Source: Pseudodonghicola xiamenensis DSM 18339 (GTDB lineage Bacteria > Pseudomonadota > Alphaproteobacteria > Rhodobacterales > Rhodobacteraceae). Taken from it: DNA of 64,000 bases. Of this stretch, positions 16,415 through 24,893 are shown piece after piece (the stretch's first letter is position 1; every line of letters begins with the position of its first letter). The notes under the pieces were generated by a model that worked only from the letters and a program-made list of their open reading frames with translations, ran no database searches and was not told the DNA's origin. Both the position numbers and the translations under genes were made by a program. The stretch lies in the NCBI RefSeq assembly GCF_000429365.1, contig NZ_AUBS01000004.1, forward strand, positions 62,001 through 126,000. Direction: 5' to 3'.

Positions 16415-17431
16415 ATGCTTCCCGATTTTCAGACGCTCGATCAGTTCCGTGCCCTCCTGGCCGGAGCCCCCGGACCCGACACTGCCGCGCTGGCCCAGGC
16501 CAGGGCGCGCAATGGCCAGTTGACCAAGCCGCCCGGCGCGTTGGGGCGGCTCGAGGAGCTGGCGATCTGGTATGCCGGCTGGCGCGCCGATCCGAGGCCA
16601 AGCATCGCGGCGCCGCAATCCATCGTCTTCGCCGGCAACCACGGGGTGGTGGCGCAGGGCATCTCGGCCTTCCCGTCCGAGGTGACGGTGCAGATGGTCG
16701 CCAATTTCCGGGTCGGCGGCGCCGCCATCAACCAGCTTGCCGGGGCCGCCGGTGCGCAGATGCAGATCATCGAACTCGACCTTGATCGCCCCACCGCAGA
16801 TTTCACCCAGGGCCCGGCGATGACCGAGGCCGAAACCGTGGCCGCGCTGCGCGCCGGCTGGCAGGCGGTCGACCCGCAGGCCGATCTTCTGGTGGTCGGC
16901 GAAATGGGGATTGGCAATACCACTGCCGCCGCAGCGTTGTCGCTGGCGCTTTACGGTGGCGATGCCGGCGATTGGACCGGGCGCGGCACCGGGCTGGACG
17001 ATGCCGGTCTGGCCAATAAGACCGAGGTGGTCGCCCGCGCCGTGGCGCTGCATGCGCCGACGATCACCGACGGGCTCGATGCGCTGGCCCGCCTCGGCGG
17101 CCGCGAGATCGCCGCGATGGCCGGGGCGATGGCGGCGGCGCGGCAGCTTCGCATCCCGGTGATCCTCGACGGTTTCATCTGCTGCGCCGCGGGCGCCTGT
17201 CTGGCCTCGACCCAACCCGGCGCACTGGATCATGCCGTCGCGGGCCACTGCGGCGCGGAGCCGGGCCACGCAGGCCTTCTGGCGCGGCTCGGCAAGGAGC
17301 CGCTCCTGACGCTTGGCCTGCGGCTCGGCGAGGGGACGGGCGCCGCCCTGGCAATTCCGCTGCTCAAGGGGGCGGTTGCCTGCCTTTCCGGCATGGCGAC
17401 CTTCGCCGAAGCCGGCGTCTCCGGTGGCTGA
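16415..17431 (+). CDS. cobT: nicotinate-nucleotide-dimethylbenzimidazole phosphoribosyltransferase
   Basis: A 338-residue CobT, which transfers ribose phosphate from nicotinate mononucleotide to dimethylbenzimidazole. Family marks include the [12 protein letters not shown] segment near residue 35, [20 protein letters not shown], the [14 protein letters not shown] glycine-rich motif and the C-terminal [12 protein letters not shown] with the conserved EGTGA. Length is normal. It is paired with cobS across a 77-bp divergent spacer, which is too short to hold a cobalamin riboswitch together with both promoters. Confidence 0.95.
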   Translation: MLPDFQTLDQFRALLAGAPGPDTAALAQARARNGQLTKPPGALGRLEELAIWYAGWRADPRPSIAAPQSIVFAGNHGVVAQGISAFPSEVTVQMVANFRVGGAAINQLAGAAGAQMQIIELDLDRPTADFTQGPAMTEAETVAALRAGWQAVDPQADLLVVGEMGIGNTTAAAALSLALYGGDAGDWTGRGTGLDDAGLANKTEVVARAVALHAPTITDGLDALARLGGREIAAMAGAMAAARQLRIPVILDGFICCAAGACLASTQPGALDHAVAGHCGAEPGHAGLLARLGKEPLLTLGLRLGEGTGAALAIPLLKGAVACLSGMATFAEAGVSGG

Positions 17432-17464
17432 CGCGTCGGGGCCTGGCCGGTCATGGGCCTTCGA

Positions 17465-17520
17465 TCTGGCTCAAATATCCCGGGGTGAATGCGCCGCAGG
17501 CGCAGAGGGGCAGCGCCCCT
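17465..17520 (+). repeat. dispersed intergenic repeat, copy B
   Basis: Begins TCTGGCTCAAATATCCCGGG and ends GGGGCAGCGCCCC. It lies in the convergent gap between cobT and the antiporter gene, where it may double as a terminator because the tail can fold (GGGGC-AGC-GCCCC). Confidence 0.8.
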
Positions 17521-17607
17521 GTTCTCGCCCCGGGGGCAAGCGCGGATCGGCCCGGTTCCGCAGCCCTCTCCTGCGCCGATATTGGGCCCAGCCGAGCGGC
17601 GTGGGGG

Positions 17608-19491
17608 TCAGGCGGACTTGCGCGCCTTTTCCTCCTCGCTCAGGGCAAGAAGCGCCGATTCCAGCTCTTTCTCCAGCTCCTTGGTACGCTGAATATAGGC
17701 GGCGTTCTGGCTTGCCGGTATCCCGGGTTGCCAGAGCTTGGCCAGCTCTCGCACGCTATAGCGGTCATGCGCATAGAAGGTCTGTTCGGCCTGCGCCGCC
17801 TCGTATTCGCTGAGCCCGACATTCTCCAGAACATAGCGTCCGGCGCGTAGCGAGCTGTCGAACATCTCACGCACGATATCATTGGCGCCGGCCTGATAGA
17901 GGTCGAACACATGGTTGCGATCGCGGGCGCGCACGATGATGTGCAGATCGGGCCGTTCGCGCCGGGCATAGGTCACCAGCTTGGTGGCGCTTGCCGGATC
18001 GTCCAGCGCCACCACCAGCACTCGCGCCTTGCCGAGCCCCGCGGCCTTCAGCAACTCGGGCCGGGTCGGATCGCCCAGAAATCCCTTCACGCCGAACCGC
18101 CGCATCAGCTGGATCGTTTCCATGTCGTGATCGAGCACGATGGTCTTGAAGCCGCTGGCGCGCACCAGACGGTTGACGATCTGGCCGAAACGGCCGATGC
18201 CGGCGATGATCACCGGGCCCTGATCGTCGATCTCATCGGCCTGTTGGGCGGGGTTCGCCTCTTTCATCCGCTTCGACAGGACGCCATGAAGGATGAACAG
18301 GAGCGGTGTGATCAGCATGGTCAGCGCCACCACCAGCAACAGTTTTTCCGACAGAACCTGCGGCACCACGTTCAGCTGGGTGGAGAAGGCCAGCAGGACG
18401 AAGGCGAATTCCCCCGCCTGCGCCAGCCCCAGGGTGAACAGCCACTGATCGCGCCCCCTGAGGCCGAAGGCCCGACCGACGAAATAGAGCACCACGCCCT
18501 TGACCAGGATGGTCAGCAGGGCCAGCCCCAGCAGGTCGAGCGGTTCGGCCAGGAAGGCCTTGTAGTTGATACCGGCGCCGACGGTGATGAAGAACAACCC
18601 CAGAAGCAGCCCCTTGAAGGGTTCAAGGTCGCTCTCCAGTTCGTGGCGAAATTCGCTGTTGGCCAGGAGAACGCCGGCCAGAAAGGCGCCGAGCGCCGGC
18701 GACAGTCCGACCAATGTCATCAGGAAGGAAATTCCGACGACGATCACCAGCGCCAGCGCGGTATACATCTCGCGCAGATGGGCGGCGTGGATATAGCGAA
18801 ACAGGGGGCGGATCAGATACATGCCGGCCAGGATCACTGCGCCGACCGCGCCGATGGTGACCAGGGTCACCGCCCAGCCCGGCAGCCCTTCGACCAGCGA
18901 CAGCCCGGCACCATGGCCGGCGGTCTCTTCCGCGACGCGTTGAATCGAGCCGTCGTGCCCCAGCAGCACGCCGGGCGGGGCGACCGCCAGCAAGGGCAGG
19001 AAGGCGAGGATCGGGATCACCGCGATATCCTGGGTCAGCAGCACCGAAAACACCGACCGGCCGCCGCCGGTCTGCATCAGCCCCTTTTCCGACAGGGTCT
19101 GCAGCACGATCGCGGTGGAGGACAGCGAGAACGCCATGCCGACGGCCAGTCCGACCTCCCAGGTCTCGCCGGCGATGATCGCGGTCAGCATGATCACCAG
19201 CGTGGTCACCATGACCTGTAGACCGCCCAGACCGATCAGCCGGTCGCGCATGTTCCACAGCGCTTTCGGTTCCAGTTCGAGCCCGATCAGGAACAGCATC
19301 ATCACCACGCCGAATTCGGCGAAATGCTGCAGGTCCTGGGTTTCCGAGCCGACGAGCCCCAGCACCGGACCGATGACGATCCCGGCCGCCAGATAGCCCA
19401 GAACCGACCCCAGCCCCATGCGCGCAGCAAAGGGCACGGCGATCACCGCGGCGCCGAGGTAAATCGTGGCCTGGTAGAGAAATCCTTCCAA
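17608..19491 (-). CDS. CPA2 cation/proton antiporter with RCK domain (KefB-type)
   Basis: A 627-residue monovalent cation:proton antiporter-2 family protein. About twelve membrane helices fill residues 5-405, with LIGLELEPKALW, STAIVLQTLSEKG and QAGEFAFVLLAF as family landmarks. A cytoplasmic TrkA-N/RCK domain starts at about 426, with the nucleotide-binding GIGRFGQ (431-437) and D in VLDHD at the end of the second strand. A highly charged coiled tail (KELEKELESALLALSEEEKARK) ends the protein. It exports potassium or sodium in exchange for protons, with the RCK domain gating. It lies 21 bp after the Lrp gene, in the same direction, probably as one operon. Confidence 0.92.
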   Translation of the reverse strand: MEGFLYQATIYLGAAVIAVPFAARMGLGSVLGYLAAGIVIGPVLGLVGSETQDLQHFAEFGVVMMLFLIGLELEPKALWNMRDRLIGLGGLQVMVTTLVIMLTAIIAGETWEVGLAVGMAFSLSSTAIVLQTLSEKGLMQTGGGRSVFSVLLTQDIAVIPILAFLPLLAVAPPGVLLGHDGSIQRVAEETAGHGAGLSLVEGLPGWAVTLVTIGAVGAVILAGMYLIRPLFRYIHAAHLREMYTALALVIVVGISFLMTLVGLSPALGAFLAGVLLANSEFRHELESDLEPFKGLLLGLFFITVGAGINYKAFLAEPLDLLGLALLTILVKGVVLYFVGRAFGLRGRDQWLFTLGLAQAGEFAFVLLAFSTQLNVVPQVLSEKLLLVVALTMLITPLLFILHGVLSKRMKEANPAQQADEIDDQGPVIIAGIGRFGQIVNRLVRASGFKTIVLDHDMETIQLMRRFGVKGFLGDPTRPELLKAAGLGKARVLVVALDDPASATKLVTYARRERPDLHIIVRARDRNHVFDLYQAGANDIVREMFDSSLRAGRYVLENVGLSEYEAAQAEQTFYAHDRYSVRELAKLWQPGIPASQNAAYIQRTKELEKELESALLALSEEEKARKSA

Positions 19492-19512
19492 GATGACCGT
19501 TCCTTTCCGGGG

Positions 19513-19968
19513 TCAGGTGGGCAATGGCGCATCGGGCTTGAGCTGGTCCATGACGATCTGGCTCTGGACCCGGGCAACGGTGGGATGGGGCAGGATGACA
19601 TCGTGCAGCAGGCGGTTCAGCGCCGGCAGATCGGCACAATAGACCCGCAGCAGGTAATCGGCCTCGCCGGTCATGGTCCAGGCGCTGATGATTTCCGGGC
19701 GCGACCGCACCAGCCGGGCAAATCCCTTCGCCTGCTCGGGGCCATGGGTTTCGAGATGAACCTGGATGAAGCCCTGGACCTGCAGACCCAGCTTGACCGG
19801 ATCGAGCCGGGCGGCATAGCTGGTGATATAGCCTTCGGCCTCCAGGCGCTGGCGACGACGACCGGCCTGGCTGGGCGAGAGGCTCAACAGCTCACCCAGT
19901 TCCTGTGCGGTCAGATGCGCATTCTTTTGCAGCGCGGCCAGAAGTCGGGTGTCTGTCTCATCCAGCAT
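19513..19968 (-). CDS. Lrp/AsnC family transcriptional regulator
   Basis: A 151-residue regulator with an N-terminal winged helix-turn-helix (LDETDTRLLAALQKNAHLTA, LLSLSPSQAGRRRQRLEAEG) and a C-terminal RAM/AsnC ligand domain (AWTMTGEADYLLRVYC). Such proteins form octamers that wrap DNA and sense amino acids. It is the first gene of a probable operon with the antiporter. A good promoter lies just upstream and contains a short inverted repeat (ATGCG and CGCAT) between the -35 and -10 elements that may be an autoregulatory site. Confidence 0.93.
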   Translation of the reverse strand: MLDETDTRLLAALQKNAHLTAQELGELLSLSPSQAGRRRQRLEAEGYITSYAARLDPVKLGLQVQGFIQVHLETHGPEQAKGFARLVRSRPEIISAWTMTGEADYLLRVYCADLPALNRLLHDVILPHPTVARVQSQIVMDQLKPDAPLPT

Positions 19969-19994
19969 ATGCGTCAGATTTCCTCGCTTTCATT

Positions 19995-20022
19995 AGGTTA
20001 ATGCGGGGATTTCGCATGTCAA
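19995..20022 (-). promoter_or_regulatory. sigma-70 promoter of the Lrp-antiporter operon
   Basis: On the minus strand, consensus TTGACA (20022-20017), a 16-nt spacer and TAACCT (20000-19995). The spacer holds ATGCG-N7-CGCAT. The predicted leader is about 20 nt. Confidence 0.5.
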
Positions 20023-20156
20023 ACCGGGTTTGCACCAAAAGATGCGCAAATTTCTTCTTTAAGTCTGCTGTGCCGCGGGGCGGGCGGAAAGGCTGCTTCC
20101 GCAGCGGGAAACGACACCGACCGCAACCGCGATGCGATCGGTTCACGATTGTCTCT

Positions 20157-20204
20157 GTCCGAAATCCGTGTCGGATTTCGGACTGTCTTCCGGGCCGGAA
20201 AACG
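20157..20204 (-). terminator. hairpins after tpiA
   Basis: A perfect 12-bp stem, GTCCGAAATCCG (20157-20168) with CGGATTTCGGAC (20172-20183), around three bases, plus a smaller GGCCG/CGGCC hairpin at 20190-20204. They lie just beyond the tpiA stop in the tpiA direction. No U run follows directly, so termination may be Rho-assisted, or the element may protect the 3' end. Confidence 0.5.
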
Positions 20205-20210
20205 GCCGTG

Positions 20211-20960
20211 TCATGCCGCGTCGAGCGCCTGGATGATCGGAGCGAAATCCGCTGCCTTCAGGCTGGCGCCGCCGACCAGCGCACCGTCCACGTTGGAAAC
20301 GGCGAAGATATTGGCGGCATTGCTGCCCTTGACCGATCCGCCATAGAGCAGCCGGATCGCATCCCCGATCTCGGCACCGAACCGGGCTTCAAGTTTTTCA
20401 CGCATGAAATCATGCACTTCCCCGATCTGTCCCAAGCTGGGTACAAGGCCGGTGCCAATCGCCCACACTGGTTCGTAGGCGATCACCAGCGTCTCACCGG
20501 TCACTCCGGCGGGCACCGAGCCGGCAAGCTGGCCGGCGATGATGTCGAGTGTCGCCCCGCCTTCGCGCTGGTCGAGGGTTTCGCCAACGCAGACGATGGC
20601 GGTCAGCCCTGCATCGATGGCGGCCTCGGTCTTGTCCCTCACCACCGCATCGGTTTCGCCGTAATCGGTGCGGCGTTCGGAATGGCCCAGAATCACATAG
20701 CGCGCCCCTGCGTCGAGCAGCATTTCGGCGCTGACGTCGCCGGTATGGGCCCCGGCATGGGCCGCGTGGCAATCCTGGCCGCCGATCTGGATCGCGCTGG
20801 CCGCTGAGATGTCCGCCGCGCGGTGAATCAGCGGGCTCGGCGGGCAGATCAGAATCTCGGATTTCGGCGCAGGGGTGAGTGCGGCCAGCGTGCTGATTTC
20901 GCTCAAGGCAGCCCCGGTGCCGTTCATCTTCCAATTTCCCGCCGCCAGTTTCTGCCGCAT
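20211..20960 (-). CDS. tpiA: triose-phosphate isomerase
   Basis: A 249-residue TIM-barrel enzyme interconverting dihydroxyacetone phosphate and glyceraldehyde 3-phosphate. The catalytic residues are visible: K11 in AGNWKMNG, H93 in LGHSERR and E163 in AYEPVWAIGTG. The phosphate-binding LYGGSVKGSNA is near the end. The ATG at 20960 has AGAAGAGG six bases upstream; the frame is open for another 71 codons upstream without family features. The 298 bp between this start and the end of the HesB-type gene contain the presumed promoter and a terminator hairpin at 21180-21198, nothing else recognised. Confidence 0.97.
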   Translation of the reverse strand: MRQKLAAGNWKMNGTGAALSEISTLAALTPAPKSEILICPPSPLIHRAADISAASAIQIGGQDCHAAHAGAHTGDVSAEMLLDAGARYVILGHSERRTDYGETDAVVRDKTEAAIDAGLTAIVCVGETLDQREGGATLDIIAGQLAGSVPAGVTGETLVIAYEPVWAIGTGLVPSLGQIGEVHDFMREKLEARFGAEIGDAIRLLYGGSVKGSNAANIFAVSNVDGALVGGASLKAADFAPIIQALDAA

Positions 20961-21179
20961 GCCCGACCTCTTCTTGTCTTTGTTGATTGCGTTCGAATGT
21001 TTCGTAACATCGCCCGGAGGACGAGACAATTGCGCAAGCGGAGCGAAGCGCCGGCTGGGACGATGATTGCCGATTCGGCGGTGCCGGTGCTGAAAAGGCG
21101 GGAGCCCGGCGAAACGGTCCGGTCGGAGGGGCGAAAGAGGCAGGAGCGATGAGCGCGGATTGCCAAAAGGCAACCGGGC

Positions 21180-21198
21180 GCAGGCCCAATGGGCCTGC
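21180..21198 (-). terminator. terminator hairpin after the HesB/IscA gene
   Basis: An inverted repeat of nine bases on each side, GCAGGCCCA / TGGGCCTGC, followed on the minus strand after about 10 nt by TTGCCTTTTTGG. Confidence 0.4.
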
Positions 21199-21258
21199 GG
21201 AAACGCTAAATCCGTGGGGAAGCCTTAGGGACAAGCAGGCGGTGAGGCTGTTGCGCCC

Positions 21259-21654
21259 TCAGAGCCGGGGAATGCTGTCGCCCGCGACCGGCGCCTCGCT
21301 TTCCGGGGTGTCCTTGAACTTGATCGACTCGCCGCAGCCACAGGCCTCGGCCACATTGGGGTTGTTGAACTTGAAGCCTGACTCCAGCAGGCTCACCTCA
21401 TAGTCGATTTCTGTCCCGAAAAGGAACATCTGCGCCATCGGTGCGATCAGCACCCGGGCCCCGTCCTGTTCGACCACCTCGTCATGGGCGGCGGTCTCGT
21501 CGACGTAGTCCATGGTATATTCCATGCCAGCGCAGCCGCCTTTCTTCACGCCGATGCGCAGGCCGGCATGACCGCCCTTGTCCATCAGCTTCGCGATTTG
21601 GGCTGCCGCGCGCGGTGTCATGGTGACGGCTTGTTTGCCGGGAATGCCAAACAT
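21259..21654 (-). CDS. A-type Fe-S carrier protein (HesB/IscA/SufA family)
   Basis: A 131-residue A-type carrier that receives Fe-S clusters from a scaffold and passes them to target enzymes. The three ligand cysteines are C41 (KKGGCAGM) and C105 and C107 (EACGCGES). The ATG at 21654 follows an AAGGAG at proper spacing; the frame extends upstream with no family features. It sits outside any suf operon in this window, but a DUF59 Fe-S assembly protein lies two genes away in the same orientation, separated by the phosphodiesterase. SufA and ErpA subtypes cannot be told apart here. Confidence 0.92.
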   Translation of the reverse strand: MFGIPGKQAVTMTPRAAAQIAKLMDKGGHAGLRIGVKKGGCAGMEYTMDYVDETAAHDEVVEQDGARVLIAPMAQMFLFGTEIDYEVSLLESGFKFNNPNVAEACGCGESIKFKDTPESEAPVAGDSIPRL

Positions 21655-21737
21655 GGGTTTCTCCTTCACCATTAATCTAGGGCCGCGCGCGGCGGGGCTC
21701 AAGCCCCGGGGCGATCGGCGGCCGCGGAAATGAAAGA

Positions 21738-21768
21738 GAGGGCCGCCCGGGGGGAGTGGGCGGCCCTC
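21738..21768 (-). terminator. terminator of the phosphodiesterase gene
   Basis: An 11-bp perfect stem, GAGGGCCGCCC with GGGCGGCCCTC, and a 9-nt loop. On the minus strand it is followed by TCTTTCATTT. Confidence 0.75.
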
Positions 21769-21801
21769 GGGGCCAAGGGCGCGCCGGGCATCACGCTATG
21801 T

Positions 21802-23007
21802 TCAAAGGCCCATGCAATTGGCGTAATAGGTCACCGTGGCCGGCCAATCAGAGAATACCCCGTCGACCCCGACCTCCTGGGCGAGAACGTCGAGCGCGAC
21901 CAGATAGTCGGCGTCCGTGTCGACGATGTCGTTGACCGGCTTGAAATACCACCCGCCGCCCTGGGCCAGCGGGCCCGAGCGTTCAAGTGACCAGGCGATC
22001 AGCTTCAGCCCGGCAGCCTTGGCCGCCCGGGCATAGGCCGAGGCGGCAATTTGGCCGTTCTCGGCTGTCAGCAGCATGTTGATCGAGGGGGCGAGATACT
22101 GCACGCCGCGGGCTTTCAGCGCCGCGAAATCTTGGGCCCAGGTTGTCGGATCCTGTTCGTCGAACCCCCGGCTCCATTGCACCAGATAGACCGCCTGCTT
22201 GCCGAAGTCGGGTTCGTGGTCGATCCAATAGAGGATATCGTCCAGGTTGAAGCTCTGGGCCCAGACGTCCGAGGCGGGCACGCCGGCCTCCTTGTATTCG
22301 TCGATCAGCTTCTGGGCATAATCCGCCTGGGTAAAGCCGTTGAAAGGCATCTCGACCGCCGGGGATTTCAGTTCGGGGGTGAATTTCGCGCCCAGGTCGC
22401 GAAACAGCGCAATGGAGTCCTTATGCGTCATCAACTGTGCGCCGTCGGTGTAAAGGTCGGTCCGGAACCGGGCGAGGCCACCCTGATAGCCTGCCGGGGT
22501 GGTGGCGGTTTTATCCCGGCTGTCCATTTTGGGGGACAGGGATTTGAACTGGGCCAGGGTCAGTTCAGACGTGCGGCATTCTGCTTTGGCCGGTGTCTCG
22601 GCCGTGGCGGCGGTGAAGGGGGTGACGCAGGTCTCGGCCAGATCGCTGGTCAGGATGTCGGTGGTGGTGTGCAGATCGTTCTGGGCATGGCGGCAGACCA
22701 GTTCCAGATCCTTGGTAAAGGTCACGTCGCATTCCAGGATGCCGGCCCCCATGCGCGCGGCGGCGCGGTTCGATTCCACCGTATGTTCGGGAAACATCAG
22801 GGGGCCGCCGCGATGACCGATCGAAAAGGTGGTGCGCTCAGGCGTCTGGCCCTCGCAGGCGGCCAGCTTGTCCTTGAGCGGCCCTGCCGGCAGCTTGTCG
22901 ATCAGATAGGCCGGCCGCACGCCATAACTTATGGCGGGGCCGGTCGCTTGCGCCTGTGCCAGAATCGGGCAGATCAGCAGGGTGGCGGACAGAGCGAGAT
23001 GTCGCAT
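21802..23007 (-). CDS. secreted glycerophosphodiester phosphodiesterase (GlpQ-like)
   Basis: A 401-residue GDPD-family TIM-barrel enzyme with a signal peptide (MRHLALSATLLICPILAQAQ), so periplasmic or secreted. It hydrolyses glycerophosphodiesters to glycerol 3-phosphate and an alcohol. Catalytic and metal residues are visible: H65-R66 and E75 in GHRGGPLMFPEHT, E92 and D94 in LECDV, and H107 in CRHAQND. The C-terminal GVDGVFSDWPATV is typical. Its length and family-specific inserts match GlpQ-like rather than cytosolic UgpQ forms. Upstream there is a candidate Pho box (23054-23085) and a perfect hairpin in the leader (AAGGTGC-ATCCA-GCACCTT, 23027-23045). Confidence 0.93.
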   Translation of the reverse strand: MRHLALSATLLICPILAQAQATGPAISYGVRPAYLIDKLPAGPLKDKLAACEGQTPERTTFSIGHRGGPLMFPEHTVESNRAAARMGAGILECDVTFTKDLELVCRHAQNDLHTTTDILTSDLAETCVTPFTAATAETPAKAECRTSELTLAQFKSLSPKMDSRDKTATTPAGYQGGLARFRTDLYTDGAQLMTHKDSIALFRDLGAKFTPELKSPAVEMPFNGFTQADYAQKLIDEYKEAGVPASDVWAQSFNLDDILYWIDHEPDFGKQAVYLVQWSRGFDEQDPTTWAQDFAALKARGVQYLAPSINMLLTAENGQIAASAYARAAKAAGLKLIAWSLERSGPLAQGGGWYFKPVNDIVDTDADYLVALDVLAQEVGVDGVFSDWPATVTYYANCMGL

Positions 23008-23053
23008 GGAATCCTCGGAATTTTGTAAGGTGCTGGATGCACCTTTTCCGAGC

Positions 23054-23085
23054 TCTGTGACATTGCGCGGACATTCGCATGACGC
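23054..23085 (-). promoter_or_regulatory. candidate PhoB box upstream of the phosphodiesterase
   Basis: Three half-sites recur with exact 11-bp spacing on the minus strand: GTCATGCGAAT, GTCCGCGCAAT and GTCACAGAGCT. PhoB boxes consist of 11-bp direct repeats of CTGTCAT plus four A/T-rich bases. The TGTC core is present in the second and third units, and the spacer bases are more GC-rich than in the enterobacterial consensus. A phosphodiesterase is a usual Pho target. Confidence 0.4.
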
Positions 23086-23135
23086 CCGCGTTAATGTTTT
23101 GCAACAAGTGCCTGAAATCTGTGGATAAGTTGGGC

Positions 23136-23498
23136 TTACATAAAGCCCAGTTCCAGGCGTGCCTCGTCAGACATCATATCCATGCCCCAGGGCGGTTCCC
23201 AGGTCAGTTCGACATCGGCGGACTTGACGCCGGGGACGGTCTCGATCGCCTCGATCACCCAGCCGGGCATGTCACCGGCCACCGGACAGCCCGGGGCCGT
23301 CAGCGTCATGACGATCTTGACCTCGTCGTCATCATTGATCTCGATCGTGTAGATCAGGCCGAGCTCGTAGATATTCACCGGGATTTCCGGATCATAGACG
23401 GTGCGGCAGGCGTTGACGATCTGATCGTAGAGGGGATGGTCCACTGTCGACGGCGCGATCAGCGGCGCGCCTTCCAACGGTTCGGGAGCTTGGGTCAT
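23136..23498 (-). CDS. DUF59/MIP18-type Fe-S assembly protein (SufT-like)
   Basis: A 120-residue protein of the DUF59 family. YDPEIPVNIYELGLIYTIEI and the motif TAPGCPVAGDMPGWV, with the conserved cysteine, identify it; ELTWEPPWGMDMMSDEAR is the normal C-terminus. Such proteins act late in Fe-S cluster maturation. In alphaproteobacteria this form commonly belongs with sufS and sufA; here it is near the A-type carrier gene (21259-21654) but separated from it by the secreted phosphodiesterase, and no suf core gene is in the window. Confidence 0.9.
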   Translation of the reverse strand: MTQAPEPLEGAPLIAPSTVDHPLYDQIVNACRTVYDPEIPVNIYELGLIYTIEINDDDEVKIVMTLTAPGCPVAGDMPGWVIEAIETVPGVKSADVELTWEPPWGMDMMSDEARLELGFM

Positions 23499-23632
23499 CG
23501 GGGCCTCGGGTTCTTATCCTGAGAGATTATATAGGAAACCGCGCGGGAGAGGTAAAGGTGTGGCCGAAAGGTGGCTTTCCCCGTTGGACGGGACCGGGGA
23601 AAGCTGGGGTGCGGAGGATGGGCAAGCGGGCC

Positions 23633-23908
23633 TCAGTCGTCGTTGATGTCCCTGTCGATGATCTTCACCTGGCCCTTGGGCAGGGAAAACAGCCGACGCA
23701 TCACCAGCCAGGCGGTCAGCGACAGCAGAGCGAAGATCAGCAGGAGCGGCGCGAGGGCGAGGACGTCGACCAGCAGCAGCAAGAGACCCACCCCCAGCGC
23801 GCCGAGCGCGAAGCCCAAAAAGACGAAGCCCGGCACCAGCACTTCGAGGATGGCGAGCCCCAGCGCCGCCGCCATCCACACCCACCAGAGCGTCCAGAGC
23901 AGCATCAA
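23633..23908 (-). CDS. NfeD-like membrane protein (YbbK type)
   Basis: A 91-residue protein with two to three membrane helices (MMLLWTLWWVWMAAALGLAI, FVFLGFALGALGVGLLLLL, PLLLIFALLSLTAWLV) and a short charged tail. It is a truncated NfeD of the kind that partners band 7 proteins; the OB-fold domain of full-length NfeD is absent. Its start overlaps the stop of the upstream SPFH gene by 4 bp, the classic ybbK-qmcA arrangement. Confidence 0.87.
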   Translation of the reverse strand: MMLLWTLWWVWMAAALGLAILEVLVPGFVFLGFALGALGVGLLLLLVDVLALAPLLLIFALLSLTAWLVMRRLFSLPKGQVKIIDRDINDD

Positions 23909-24795
23909 CCGCGCCCCTTCAGCAGTTTGAAGGCGTCGCCGAAGGCCTCCAGTGCCTGGGCCGGCACTACGATGGTCTGCTTGCCGCTGCCGTTGCCAAG
24001 GGCGGTCAGCGCCTCGACCTGCTTCAGCGCGACTTGATATTGCGCCGCCTCAAGCCCGTTTTCGGCGATCGCCTTGGCGACCACCTCCGTGGCATAGGCC
24101 TCGGCCTCGGCCTGGATGCGGCGGGCCTTGGCAGTCTGTTCGGCGGCGTACAGCTCGGCATCGGCCTGCAGTTCGACCGACCGCTTGCGGCCCTCGGCCT
24201 CGGTCACCTGGGCGCGGCGGGCGCGTTCGGCGTTCAGCTGTTGCAGCATGGCGTCCCGCGTCGCCTGGTCCAGATTGACGTCGAGGATTTCGGCCCGCGT
24301 CACCTCGATCCCCCAGTCGTCCACCGCATCGGCGACCGAGGCCTTGATGGTCGAAATCAGCTGCGAGCGGTTCGATTGCACCTCGTCCAGATCCATCTTG
24401 CCGATCTCGGCGCGCACGATCCCGGCCACGGTGGTGGCGATGGCCGCGTCGATGTCACGGATGCGATAGACGGTCTTTTCCGGCTCGGTGATCCGGTAGA
24501 AGACCGAGGTTTCGACTTCGACCAGCACGTTGTCGCGGGTGATCGCGTCCTGGCTGGCGGTGGGCAATTGGCGTTCGAGGATGGAAATCTTGTGTTTCAC
24601 CACATCGAGGAAGGGGACGATGAAGTTGATGCCGGGGCCCATCACCGCGCGCAGTCGGCCAAAGCGTTCGACCACATGTTTCTCGGATTGCGGTACGATG
24701 CGCACACCCTTGAGGATGACGACGATGATGAACAGCGCCGCCAGAAGATAGACGATATTGCCGGACAAAAGCTCTGCGATCTGATCCTCGTTCAT
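23905..24795 (-). CDS. qmcA: SPFH/band 7 protein, QmcA-type
   Basis: A 296-residue membrane-anchored stomatin/prohibitin-like protein. One N-terminal helix (IVYLLAALFIIVVILKGVRI) is followed by the SPFH domain (VPQSEKHVVERFGRLRAVMGPGI, QLPTASQDAITRDNVLVEVE) and an Ala/Glu-rich coiled coil (ELYAAEQTAKARRIQAEAEA), which drives oligomerisation. These proteins organise membrane microdomains and often control membrane proteases such as FtsH; the local partner is the NfeD-like protein encoded next. An SD sequence GGAG precedes the ATG. Confidence 0.93.
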   Translation of the reverse strand: MNEDQIAELLSGNIVYLLAALFIIVVILKGVRIVPQSEKHVVERFGRLRAVMGPGINFIVPFLDVVKHKISILERQLPTASQDAITRDNVLVEVETSVFYRITEPEKTVYRIRDIDAAIATTVAGIVRAEIGKMDLDEVQSNRSQLISTIKASVADAVDDWGIEVTRAEILDVNLDQATRDAMLQQLNAERARRAQVTEAEGRKRSVELQADAELYAAEQTAKARRIQAEAEAYATEVVAKAIAENGLEAAQYQVALKQVEALTALGNGSGKQTIVVPAQALEAFGDAFKLLKGRG

Positions 24796-24805
24796 GGGAG
24801 GCTCC

Positions 24806-24833
24806 TTAACTGTGGCGCTTTAACTGTGGCGCT
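24806..24833 (-). repeat. 14-bp tandem duplication in the qmcA leader
   Basis: AGCGCCACAGTTAA occurs twice without a gap on the minus strand. The second copy abuts the GGAG of the qmcA ribosome binding site. It looks like a recent duplication in the 5' UTR. Confidence 0.8.
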
Positions 24834-24844
24834 AGATTGTGCCG

Positions 24845-24875
24845 CTTATATGGCCGGGGCGCCGGATGGCATCAA
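24845..24875 (-). promoter_or_regulatory. candidate promoter of qmcA-nfeD
   Basis: On the minus strand TTGATG (24875-24870), a 19-nt spacer and TATAAG (24850-24845). The -10 is good and the spacer a little long. Transcription would start near 24838 and include the tandem duplication. Confidence 0.35.
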
Positions 24876-24893
24876 GCGTTACCGGCGCGAGGA

